Notes under the pieces: model-generated | Told to the model about the DNA's origin: nothing | Databases searched by the model: none | What the model saw: only the letters and a program-made list of their open reading frames with translations | Assembly (NCBI GenBank): GCA_025201845.1 | Contig: MU603936.1 | Coordinates: 24,469 to 36,354, forward strand | Reading direction: 5' to 3' | DNA: 11,886 bases | Source of the DNA: Martensiomyces pterosporus | Taxonomy: Eukaryota > Kickxellomycota > Kickxellomycetes > Kickxellales > Kickxellaceae | Shown: positions 1-6,858 of the stretch, piece after piece | Position numbering within the stretch: position 1 is the first letter of the stretch | How the letters are laid out: every line of letters begins with the position of its first letter | Made by a program: the position numbers and the translations under genes

Positions 1-236
1 ATGTTTCCTAGAGCTAAGCGCAAAATACAGTATTCATGCGGCGGGCAGAAAACAAAAGCAAAGCAGAGGTGGGCGAGTGCCAAGACTGTTGCCGACTTTC
101 CCAGCCTCGGTTGGATTGTGACAAGAGCGCTGCAGCGAGCCTGTGACACGCCGCAGCTTGACTGCAGAAAAACTGTGAGAAAAAAAAGGGCTGTGATTGC
201 CACATTGCTGCGATCTGAAGGGGAGCGCACCAGGAC

Positions 237-1772
237 TCAGCGGCGGCTGCTGGCCGCAAATGGCTTGTTTGCGATCCAGCGGTTGATCATGTCGAGCGTG
301 TTTTCGGGCTGGTCGTAGGGCGCCATGTGTCCTGCCTCAAACACACGAAGGAACGTGAAGTTCTCAAAGGAGCGGACCTCTCCGGCTTGCTTTGCGGCGA
401 CATTCCAGGCAAGGTCCTCGGCATCATTGAATGCATCCTTTCCTGGCCACTCCAGGTTCAGGGTCCACGCCTTGCCGCCGTACCAGTTGCAGATCCAGTC
501 GGCATCGCCGTTGTAGATGAGGACCCGGATGCCAGCGTCCAGAAGAGGCGGGATCTCGCGGTGGAATGGCAGCATCCAGTCGCCCTTAAGAAGGAACCCG
601 GCATACACGCTTTGATTGCATGACTCGAACTTGTCTACCTCGGCACCGAGCTCTTGCTGGACGGCAGGGTTGTTGAGGAACGTGTCGATGTCTCCTTGGA
701 TTTCATAGCACATGTTCTCGCCCTTGCAAGGAACCCTAACATCATAGGCGTTGTTGTTCGTTCCGTCGCCGTAGGGGCTCATAACTTGTTTGAGGCAATA
801 CGCTTCGGCGGGGATGCACGCCAGGGGATTCTGCCACTTGTAGCACGCCTCGACAAGACGGCTGCACAGCGGGACAGCAGCATCCATCCTATCACAGGTC
901 TTCTGGTCCAAAACTGGCGGGTAGGTAGAATTGCATGCCATCTTGCCGTAGTACGCGTTCTGGGTGAGCACATCGACAAGCCCGTTTCCGATGCCAATGC
1001 TGACAAGAGGGAGGATGGAGACCTCCTCCTCAGCAGCACTCAGGAGGCTCGACGCACGCTTCTCGGCAAGCCTCTGGTTTGACGCTTGGATGGCCTTGCC
1101 AATGGCTGGCACGTAGTGTCCGCCGTAAGACTCGCCAAACACGTGGAGGTCGCTCTTGGAGTACTCGGGGAACGCATGGTAGAAGAGGCGGAGGAAGACG
1201 TCGACATCCTTGCCAGCGTCATACGAGCTGTCAACCTTCTTGCCGTACGAGAATCCGGTGTTGAGCGGCTGGTCGATGAAGACGACGTGAGCCTGGTCGT
1301 TCCATCCATAGGGGTTAAACTCTGTTCCGTTGCCGCCCTGGCTGACGCGGCAAGGGCCCAGCTCCATCAAGAGGCCAGTAAACGAGGAGCAGCCAGGCCC
1401 GCCGTTGGTCCACAGGATAATCGGGGCATCCTCGCGCTTGGCGTTGCGCGCCTCGAAGAACCAGAAGAAGAAGTGCTTGTCCTCGTCTGTATCCAGGTAT
1501 CCGCTGTACTGGACAACATCGGGATCGCACAGCTGGGGGCTCTTTACGCGGAGCTGGTAATCGGGGAACGCAGCCATTGTCGTGATCCTGCTCCACTGCT
1601 TGGGGTTGACAAGCGCAGAGCTAGCAAAGCGGGCGGCCGTGATAGGTGAGCCGCCACTAAGCTTCTCGTGGGCCAGCGGGTGGTGGTTGAGGCCAAAGAC
1701 GTGCTGTGCAGGACTGGCGTCCACAGCAACAAAAGCCAAAGCAGCAACGGCGGCACTTAGAAGTCTGACCAT
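237..1772 (-). CDS. PRC1: Carboxypeptidase Y-like serine carboxypeptidase (S10), copy 1
   Basis: 511 aa from the first in-frame ATG (1770-1772); the frame upstream of it has no other ATG. The protein would remove C-terminal residues from peptides in the vacuole or secretory path. Residues 1-19 are a hydrophobic signal peptide. Residues 20-80 are a pro-region ending in YQLRV, the motif just before mature yeast CPY. The S10 fold starts at LCDPDVVQYSGYLD (81-94). Visible sites are NGGPGCSS (123-130), the nucleophile Ser215 in GESYGG, Asp425 in GDADWICNW and His482 in GHMAPYDQPE. The carboxylate-binding residues Asn123, Glu137 and Glu214 are kept. All ten CPY disulfide cysteines have counterparts (128/385, 280/293, 303/326, 310/319, 349/355), plus the free Cys428. 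N-glycosylation sequons are at 148, 281, 386 and 471. No yeast-like QRPL sorting signal is evident. A T8 run on the coding strand lies about 50 nt after the stop. Family assignment is very secure; vacuolar location is inferred. Confidence 0.96.
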   Translation of the reverse strand: MVRLLSAAVAALAFVAVDASPAQHVFGLNHHPLAHEKLSGGSPITAARFASSALVNPKQWSRITTMAAFPDYQLRVKSPQLCDPDVVQYSGYLDTDEDKHFFFWFFEARNAKREDAPIILWTNGGPGCSSFTGLLMELGPCRVSQGGNGTEFNPYGWNDQAHVVFIDQPLNTGFSYGKKVDSSYDAGKDVDVFLRLFYHAFPEYSKSDLHVFGESYGGHYVPAIGKAIQASNQRLAEKRASSLLSAAEEEVSILPLVSIGIGNGLVDVLTQNAYYGKMACNSTYPPVLDQKTCDRMDAAVPLCSRLVEACYKWQNPLACIPAEAYCLKQVMSPYGDGTNNNAYDVRVPCKGENMCYEIQGDIDTFLNNPAVQQELGAEVDKFESCNQSVYAGFLLKGDWMLPFHREIPPLLDAGIRVLIYNGDADWICNWYGGKAWTLNLEWPGKDAFNDAEDLAWNVAAKQAGEVRSFENFTFLRVFEAGHMAPYDQPENTLDMINRWIANKPFAASSRR

Positions 1773-2215
1773 ATCGGATAGAAATGCGAGTTCTTCTGTC
1801 GAATATAGATAGGAGAAGAGCGGGTGAAGGCGAAATCCCGAAAACGAAGCGGCTGCTCGCAAGCCTTTTCAAGTGCCTTTCTTTTGGCCGCAGGAGCCCT
1901 TTTCTTGGCAAAAAAGGGGTGAATGTTTCGGGAACCAGCGTCTTCATCCAGGCTTCAATCCCGCCGGCGATCCCCTCCAAAATTTCCCACCACAGCTTGC
2001 ATCCATGGTTACATCTTGGCAGGCTGCTCCACAGAGCATGTACACCTTGGCTATACCATTTACCCACCAAACAACAGATGCGTCTGGTTTCCTAGCGCAA
2101 CGGCGTGTGGCTATGGTGGATGCTGGCAGCTTTACCGCAGGCATCCACTCACTCAACGGTGTATCGATGTGTGTATTCAGATATCAGAAGAGGAAAACAA
2201 GGGCGCTCTATATGC
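1773..2215. promoter_or_regulatory. Spacer between the two carboxypeptidase genes; promoter of copy 1
   Basis: This 443-bp stretch must hold the 3' end of the upstream copy and the promoter of copy 1, both on the minus strand. I see no gene in it: the open frames crossing it are compositional and show no recognisable domain. A TATA-like stretch, TATCTATATTC on the minus strand (1811 to 1801), lies about 30-40 nt from the ATG. A short 7-bp inverted repeat, CCCTTTT/AAAAGGG (1897-1903 and 1912-1918, 8-nt loop), is present but unremarkable. The leader close to copy 1 contains no upstream ATG. Confidence 0.5.
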
Positions 2216-3589
2216 TTAGTTGTCTGATAGCGGCTTGTTGGACAGCCAGCGGCTCACCATGTCCAGAGAGTTGGCAGGCTGATCATATGGCACAAAGTGC
2301 CCAGCACCATACACGCGAACAAATGTGAGGTTGTCGAACCTGCGCACCTCGCCCGCCCTGGATTCCTGCACAGTCCATTCCGCATCCTTCGCCTGGCTGA
2401 ATCCTTGCCTGCCCGGCCAGCTCATATCCAGCATCGATGCCTTGACGCCCATCCAGTTGCAGACCAGATCAGCGTCGCCTGCATAGACCAGTACTCGAAC
2501 GCCAGCGCCGAGGACCTGTGGAATCCATGCCGAAGTGTCAACAAGCTGGTCGCCCGAGTCGATGAACGCCTTTTGCACCTGCTTGCTGCACAGGGCAAAG
2601 TCGGTGTTGATCCGGACACCCAGCTCCAGCCGGACGTTGGGCTGGTTTACATACGTTGCGATCCTTTTCATATAGGGATCGCACATCGACCCGCCCTGGC
2701 ACTTCTTGCGCACGTCGTACGGATCTCCTCCAGCGCTCTGGTAGGGCACCAGGATGCTGTATCCAGCAAATGTCGCATTTGCAGCACTCTCGCTTGTTTG
2801 TCTAAGGCTGTCCACCTGCAAGCTCTTTGCAAAGTCGACATATGCTCTGTCCATTGCATCGCAGGTTCTGTGCTCAACTAGCGACGGGTAGGTCGAGTTG
2901 CATGCCATTTTGCGCAGGTATTTGTACTGCGTTTTCATGTCAAACAGCCCGTTGCCCACACCTATTCCTGCAAGCGGCAGCCTTCGTCTGCCGCCCCTGT
3001 TGTTTCTGTTGATGATCTCGAGAGCAATTCCCGGAATGTAGTGCGCGGCATAGCTTTCGCCCGTGACATGCAGGTCGCTCTGCTGATACAGGGGAAACTT
3101 TTCGTAAAACCGGTGCAGGAAGTCGTACATGTCCCTCGCTGCTTCGGCAGTAGTCGTCACGTTGGCGCCATACGAGAATCCGACGCCTGTTGGCTGGTCG
3201 ACAAACAGGACATGCGCATTTGTATTCCAGCTGTAGGGGTTTGGCGCCGTGCCGTGGCCATCTTCCGACACACGACAGGGGCCAATGCCAGCTAACAGGC
3301 CCGACATTGAGCTGCATCCAGGGCCGCCGTTGAGCCACAGAATAAGCGGTGCCCTTTGCCTGCTGTTTGGCGGGCGGTTGCGTGCTTCAAAGAACCAGTA
3401 GAACAAGTGCTTGTCTGCAGCAACGTCGATGTAGCCGCTGTATTGCTGTACGCGTGGGTCGCAAAGCACTGGAGCAGATACTGGGCTCCAGGGAAACCCA
3501 AGGTCGTCTCTGCTTTTAGCCGTCGAGACAGGAAATGCCGGGCAGCACAGTGCCAGAAGCAGTAAAACGAGAGCGAGCGTATCATACAT
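2216..3589 (-). CDS. Diverged serine carboxypeptidase (S10), copy 2, without propeptide
   Basis: 457 aa from the first in-frame ATG (3587-3589; A at -3). Signal peptide at about 1-25, with the hydrophobic core ALVLLLLALCCPAF. The S10 core begins at LCDPRVQQYSGYID (42-55), so only some 15-18 residues separate the signal peptide from the enzyme, against about 60 in the neighbour. The triad is complete: Ser179 in GESYAA, Asp374 in GDADLVCNW, His431 in GHFVPYDQP. Differences from CPY and from the neighbour: GESYAG has become GESYAA; CPY Glu65 corresponds to Gly101 and CPY Met398 to Phe432, both in the carboxylate/S1' region; and four insertion-domain cysteines (two disulfides) are absent from 245-285. 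Remaining pairs are 92/334, 230/243 and 297/303. Sequons are at 143, 231, 271 and 420. It is probably an active exopeptidase with altered P1' preference, secreted or vacuolar. It is a tandem paralogue of the downstream gene. Confidence 0.95.
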   Translation of the reverse strand: MYDTLALVLLLLALCCPAFPVSTAKSRDDLGFPWSPVSAPVLCDPRVQQYSGYIDVAADKHLFYWFFEARNRPPNSRQRAPLILWLNGGPGCSSMSGLLAGIGPCRVSEDGHGTAPNPYSWNTNAHVLFVDQPTGVGFSYGANVTTTAEAARDMYDFLHRFYEKFPLYQQSDLHVTGESYAAHYIPGIALEIINRNNRGGRRRLPLAGIGVGNGLFDMKTQYKYLRKMACNSTYPSLVEHRTCDAMDRAYVDFAKSLQVDSLRQTSESAANATFAGYSILVPYQSAGGDPYDVRKKCQGGSMCDPYMKRIATYVNQPNVRLELGVRINTDFALCSKQVQKAFIDSGDQLVDTSAWIPQVLGAGVRVLVYAGDADLVCNWMGVKASMLDMSWPGRQGFSQAKDAEWTVQESRAGEVRRFDNLTFVRVYGAGHFVPYDQPANSLDMVSRWLSNKPLSDN

Positions 3590-3650
3590 GTTGGGCGAGA
3601 GAGCTTGCTGGCGCAGCGATACTTCAAAAAGGAGGAAATACAAAGCAAGA

Positions 3651-3668
3651 CTTGGAATTCATTCCAAG
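3651..3668. repeat. 18-bp palindrome upstream of carboxypeptidase copy 2
   Basis: CTTGGAAT-TC-ATTCCAAG: two perfect 8-bp arms around a 2-bp centre, 62 bp upstream of the copy 2 ATG. A near-perfect dyad of this size in a promoter could be a site for a dimeric transcription factor. It is not a canonical heat-shock element, because the GAA/TTC units are not correctly spaced. The function is inferred only from symmetry and position. Confidence 0.6.
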
Positions 3669-3785
3669 CCTCTGCTACCATGGTTACGAGAGGCGTGGTC
3701 TATTTGTATGCTCTCGCAGAGAGGAGACTGTTGCGGATTCCTTGCAGCAGCCAAGCTCTAGCTTTGTAAAACACAGAGTCCGGAG

Positions 3786-3869
3786 AATGCTCATGTGGTT
3801 CAATTAAGTAGAGCGGTGTTCAGTAAACCGTATATCGTCGCCCCCACATCGCCTGGCCACATGAGCATT
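3786..3869. repeat. 13-bp perfect inverted repeat with 58-bp interior
   Basis: The left arm AATGCTCATGTGG (3786-3798) is the exact reverse complement of CCACATGAGCATT (3857-3869). The pairing does not extend outward past the arms. The interior holds the first copy of the direct repeat CAGTAAACC. In the AlaRS transcript it would fall about 110-190 nt after the stop and could fold as a long-looped hairpin. As DNA it could be a pair of protein sites or the ends of a very small non-autonomous element. No target-site duplication is obvious. Confidence 0.55.
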
Positions 3870-3886
3870 AAGACATCCAGTAAACC
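3821..3886 (+). repeat. Direct repeat CAGTAAACC, two copies
   Basis: CAGTAAACC occurs at 3821-3829 and 3878-3886, each preceded at a short distance by ATTAAG (3803-3808 and 3867-3872). The two blocks look like a degenerate local duplication or two copies of one binding site. The second copy also lies in the loop of a 5-bp stem GACAT/ATGTC (3872-3876 and 3889-3893). No function can be assigned. Confidence 0.4.
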
Positions 3887-3978
3887 AAATGTCATGGGGG
3901 GCATAATGAGTGCGGGAAAACGCGACTGGTTGCCAGGTTATCGTGGAAAAAAAATAGCTGGCCATGCCGAGACACTCC

Positions 3979-6858
3979 TCAGAGACCTTTGACCTGGTCA
4001 GGCGAGGCGACGGCCGTGCTGAGCTGGCCATTGGCAAGCTGGCCCTGGCCACCGCCCCTTCCGGGGAGCTTAGCAAACACCTCGCGCAGAAGTGCACCCG
4101 CCTGCGCGTCTGGGAAAGCGTCGGCACTGACGGCAAGAGCGACAGCCTTGCCCTGAATGACCAAATGCGCCGAGTGGGGCTCGGAGTCGCGTAGGTGGCA
4201 TGCGCGCTCAGAGACAAGCCTTGCATTGCCTTGGCCGCCCTCCAAAGGTGGAATGATATGGACGGCAGTGGGGATGCGGCCTTCGCTAAGCGCCGTGGCG
4301 TGCGTGGCAGCAGCCTCCACACTTGCCGCCGCCAGGCGTAGCCAGCCCTCGGCTTCACCTTGCAGCGCCTTGCTCTTGTCGACCAGCTGCTGCGCCTTTT
4401 TGTTCATTGCCCCCAGCTTTGTGGCCCCCAGAGTTTGCGCGGTGGCCTTTGCGTGCTTGAGCTGGGACCGCAGCCAGCCCGAGCCTGCAGTGCCAGCGAC
4501 GGCTTCAATGCGCCGCGTGCCTGCGCCAATCGAGCCCTCGGAGATAATCTGGAATGGATAGACCGCCCTTGTCGAGTGCAGGTGGGTGCCCCCGCACAGC
4601 TCCGTTGAGACGCCGGGGACGTCCACTACGCGGACGCACTCGGGGTCGTACTTTTCGGTAAATGTGGCAACTGCACCCGCTGCCTTTGCCTCGTCAAGCG
4701 TCATCTCGCGTACGCCGACCTGGGGGCTCTCCAGCGCCACCTTGTTGACATAGTCCTCGATCTCTTGCAGCTGCTCGCTCGACAGCGCGCTGCTCGTAAA
4801 GTCAAAGCGCAGGCCGTCAGGCTGCACCAGGGATCCGGCCTGCATAACCGTGGTGCCCACGACCTTGCGCAGGGCAGCATTGAGCAGGTGGGTGGCCGTG
4901 TGGTGGACTGCATTTCCGTAGCGGCGCGCAATATCGATGGCTGCTGAAACGTTGGCGCCAGGGACAAGCAGGTCCTGGCTGTCGGCCGCAGCATCCAGGT
5001 AAATCACAGTTGCCTGGCCATTTGGCAGCGCCGTGGCGTCTTTGACAGTAAACGCGTGGGAGCCGCCTTGCGCATCGCACAATTCAATAACGCCGTGGTC
5101 AGCCTCCTGGCCACCGCCCGAGGCATAGAACGGGCAAGGGTCAATTACGGCCATGCCATCTCCATTGGACAGTCCTCTGAACGCTACGACCCGAGCACTC
5201 TGTGCAGAAGGCAGCGCGCTAGCTTCGGGGTCGATTTCGTATCCAGAGAAACGGCTGGTCACTGCGCTGTCTTGCCATTCTAGCCGCGCTGCCTCAATCT
5301 CGCTGGCGACAGACGACTTGGACCTTGGCCCGCTCTTCCACGAGGACTTGTTGCGTTCGCGAGTCTCCTGCTGGATGCGCTCGAACCCGCCAACATCAAC
5401 TCCCCACCCGTTGTCTCTGGCAATGACTTGGGTCAGATCGATGGGGAATCCGTGCGTGTCGTACAGTGCAAACGCATCGTCTGCGCTGACTACCTTGCCG
5501 GCGCCCTTCGTGTCGCTAGCAAAGATACTCTCGAGAAGAGTCAGGCCTTTGCCAAGTGTCCTCAGGAATGCGTCCTCTTCGGACTGAAGCACAGAAACGA
5601 TGGGCTCCCGACGCTCGACAAGCTCTGGGTACGCCTCGCCCATGACCTTCACCAAGCTCGGGTAAAGAGCCGAGAGCACAGCGCCATTGATCCCAAGCAA
5701 TCTGCCAGCTCTGGCCGCACGTCGAATGATGCGGCGCAGAACATACCCGCGGCCGGTGTTGCTGGGGTACACTCCCTCCGAAATCAAAAACGCACTCGCG
5801 CGCAGATGGTCGGCAATGATACGCTTGTACGTGAGCACCGTGCTCTCGTCCACTGCCCTGCTCTGGCCGGCAGGGCTGCTGTCGCCTCTTGACTGCAGCT
5901 TGTCTATGTCCTGGATGATGGCCTGGAATTCGTCCGTATCAAAGTTATTTTTCTTGCCCTGGAGGATGCACGCGACCCGCTCCAGCCCCATTCCCGTGTC
6001 AATGCACGGAACATCAAGCTTTTTCAGCTCTCCATCCGCGCCGCGGTAGAACTGCATGAACACCAGGTTCCAGAACTCGAGCCACCTCTCCTCGTGGTCC
6101 TCCGGGTACTGCGGGTTCTGCGTGTCCCAGAAGATCTCCGAGCTCGGTCCGCACGGGCCCTCGCCGTTGCCCATGCTCCAGAAATTGTCCTCCGGGCCCA
6201 GCCGAACGATGCGCTTCGGGTCGAGCCCTATCTCGTCTCTCCAAATGCCGTACGCTTCGTCATCGGTTTCCAGCACAGTGACCCTTAGCATTTCCCGGGG
6301 CATCCTGAGCTCCTCGGTGACAAACTTCCACGCCATATGAATGATTGCTTTCTTGTCGTAGGCGCCGAACGAAAAGTTGCCCAGCATCTCAAAGAACGTG
6401 TGGTGGCGGGGCGTATAGCCTACCTGGTCCAGGTCGTTGTGCTTGCCGCCAGCCCGCACGCACTTTTGCACAGTCGTCACTTGCTTGTACGGCGCCATCT
6501 GCGGGTTGAGGAAGAACTGCTTAAAGGGCACCATGCCGGCGTTGGTAAAGAGCAGGGTGGTGTCGTTTTTGGGCACAATGTCGGCGCTTGGCTGCAGGGT
6601 GTGCCCGTTCTTCATGAAGAACTCGGTGTACCGCTTTCGAATTTCGCTCGTTGACATGGTGGCTAGATTTCGCTGCTGGCTGAAGAGATAAGCAAAGAAT
6701 GGCAGCGATGCATGGCGTGGATGCATATGGCTTTGCTGCTGGCTGTGGAGGATCCGCAAAGCTGGACTACTGCTGCTTCCCATGCAGCGCATTCCTCCCC
6801 TGTGCTGAGCATTTCCTTGCGCTAATCGCCGACAGCTCCGAGACAGCATTCCGTGCAT
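3979..6858 (-). CDS. ALA1: Alanyl-tRNA synthetase, bacterial/mitochondrial type, with presequence
   Basis: 959 aa from the first ATG (6856-6858). It charges tRNA-Ala and clears Ser/Gly mischarged tRNA. Residues 1-67 contain no Asp or Glu but eight Arg, a typical matrix-targeting presequence ending in QQRNLAT. Class II catalytic domain at about 70-310, with QKCVRAGGKHNDLDQVGY (131-148), HHTFFEMLGNFSFG (152-165) and DTGMGLERV (287-295). GRGYVLRRIIRRAAR (369-383) lies in the tRNA-recognition part and LYDTHGFPIDLT at 465-476. The editing domain (about 510-790) has its zinc ligands: His653, His657, Cys755, His759. The C-terminal DHHA1-like domain ends with GRGGGQGQ near 933-940. From Met68 the length is 892 aa, close to E. 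coli AlaRS. The catalytic motifs resemble alpha-proteobacterial AlaRS more than the yeast or human cytosolic enzymes. Met68 sits in a perfect GCCACCATG context, so a second, shorter cytosolic form is possible. Confidence 0.96.
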   Translation of the reverse strand: MHGMLSRSCRRLAQGNAQHRGGMRCMGSSSSPALRILHSQQQSHMHPRHASLPFFAYLFSQQRNLATMSTSEIRKRYTEFFMKNGHTLQPSADIVPKNDTTLLFTNAGMVPFKQFFLNPQMAPYKQVTTVQKCVRAGGKHNDLDQVGYTPRHHTFFEMLGNFSFGAYDKKAIIHMAWKFVTEELRMPREMLRVTVLETDDEAYGIWRDEIGLDPKRIVRLGPEDNFWSMGNGEGPCGPSSEIFWDTQNPQYPEDHEERWLEFWNLVFMQFYRGADGELKKLDVPCIDTGMGLERVACILQGKKNNFDTDEFQAIIQDIDKLQSRGDSSPAGQSRAVDESTVLTYKRIIADHLRASAFLISEGVYPSNTGRGYVLRRIIRRAARAGRLLGINGAVLSALYPSLVKVMGEAYPELVERREPIVSVLQSEEDAFLRTLGKGLTLLESIFASDTKGAGKVVSADDAFALYDTHGFPIDLTQVIARDNGWGVDVGGFERIQQETRERNKSSWKSGPRSKSSVASEIEAARLEWQDSAVTSRFSGYEIDPEASALPSAQSARVVAFRGLSNGDGMAVIDPCPFYASGGGQEADHGVIELCDAQGGSHAFTVKDATALPNGQATVIYLDAAADSQDLLVPGANVSAAIDIARRYGNAVHHTATHLLNAALRKVVGTTVMQAGSLVQPDGLRFDFTSSALSSEQLQEIEDYVNKVALESPQVGVREMTLDEAKAAGAVATFTEKYDPECVRVVDVPGVSTELCGGTHLHSTRAVYPFQIISEGSIGAGTRRIEAVAGTAGSGWLRSQLKHAKATAQTLGATKLGAMNKKAQQLVDKSKALQGEAEGWLRLAAASVEAAATHATALSEGRIPTAVHIIPPLEGGQGNARLVSERACHLRDSEPHSAHLVIQGKAVALAVSADAFPDAQAGALLREVFAKLPGRGGGQGQLANGQLSTAVASPDQVKGL
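6663..6713 (-). other. Out-of-frame 16-codon ORF ending just before AlaRS Met68
   Basis: Inside the presequence coding region an out-of-frame ATG (6713-6711; G at -3) opens a 16-codon frame that ends in TAG at 6665-6663. Only five nucleotides (CCACC) then precede the ATG of Met68. Ribosomes that leak past the first AUGs could start here, stop, and in principle reinitiate at Met68. Chance occurrence is quite possible; there is no evidence of a functional peptide. Confidence 0.25.

Larger units (their letters stand above)
3590..3978. promoter_or_regulatory. Spacer with repeats between copy 2 and the AlaRS gene
   Basis: 389 bp with no gene. It carries the promoter and 5' leader of the copy 2 carboxypeptidase and the 3' end of the AlaRS gene, all read on the minus strand. 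It contains an 18-bp palindrome (3651-3668), a 13-bp inverted repeat (3786-3798 with 3857-3869), a 9-bp direct repeat CAGTAAACC (3821-3829 and 3878-3886), and a run of eight A at 3947-3954, which is T8 on the AlaRS coding strand about 25 nt after its stop and may help 3'-end formation. No clear TATA box precedes copy 2. If transcription of copy 2 starts above 3662, its leader would contain a 12-codon upstream ORF (3624-3662, minus strand). Confidence 0.5.

Noticed and set aside
1..318. 105-aa plus-strand frame at the left edge
   Set aside because: Its 3' part overlaps carboxypeptidase copy 1 antisense and nothing in it is recognisable; 1-236 is treated as 3' flank without a supportable gene.
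1086..1649. 187-aa plus-strand frame opposite carboxypeptidase copy 1
   Set aside because: Shadow of a conserved coding region; no domain or plausible start context. Similar frames opposite copy 2 (2297-2881) and AlaRS (5428-5892) were rejected for the same reason.
1773..1862. N-terminal extension of carboxypeptidase copy 1 by 30 residues
   Set aside because: The upstream start of that frame is TTG, not ATG. The first ATG at 1770-1772 gives a clean signal peptide.
1897..1918. 7-bp inverted repeat CCCTTTT/AAAAGGG
   Set aside because: Low complexity and short; easily expected by chance.
3590..3643. N-terminal extension of carboxypeptidase copy 2 by 18 residues
   Set aside because: It would need a TTG start; the ATG at 3587-3589 begins directly with a signal peptide.
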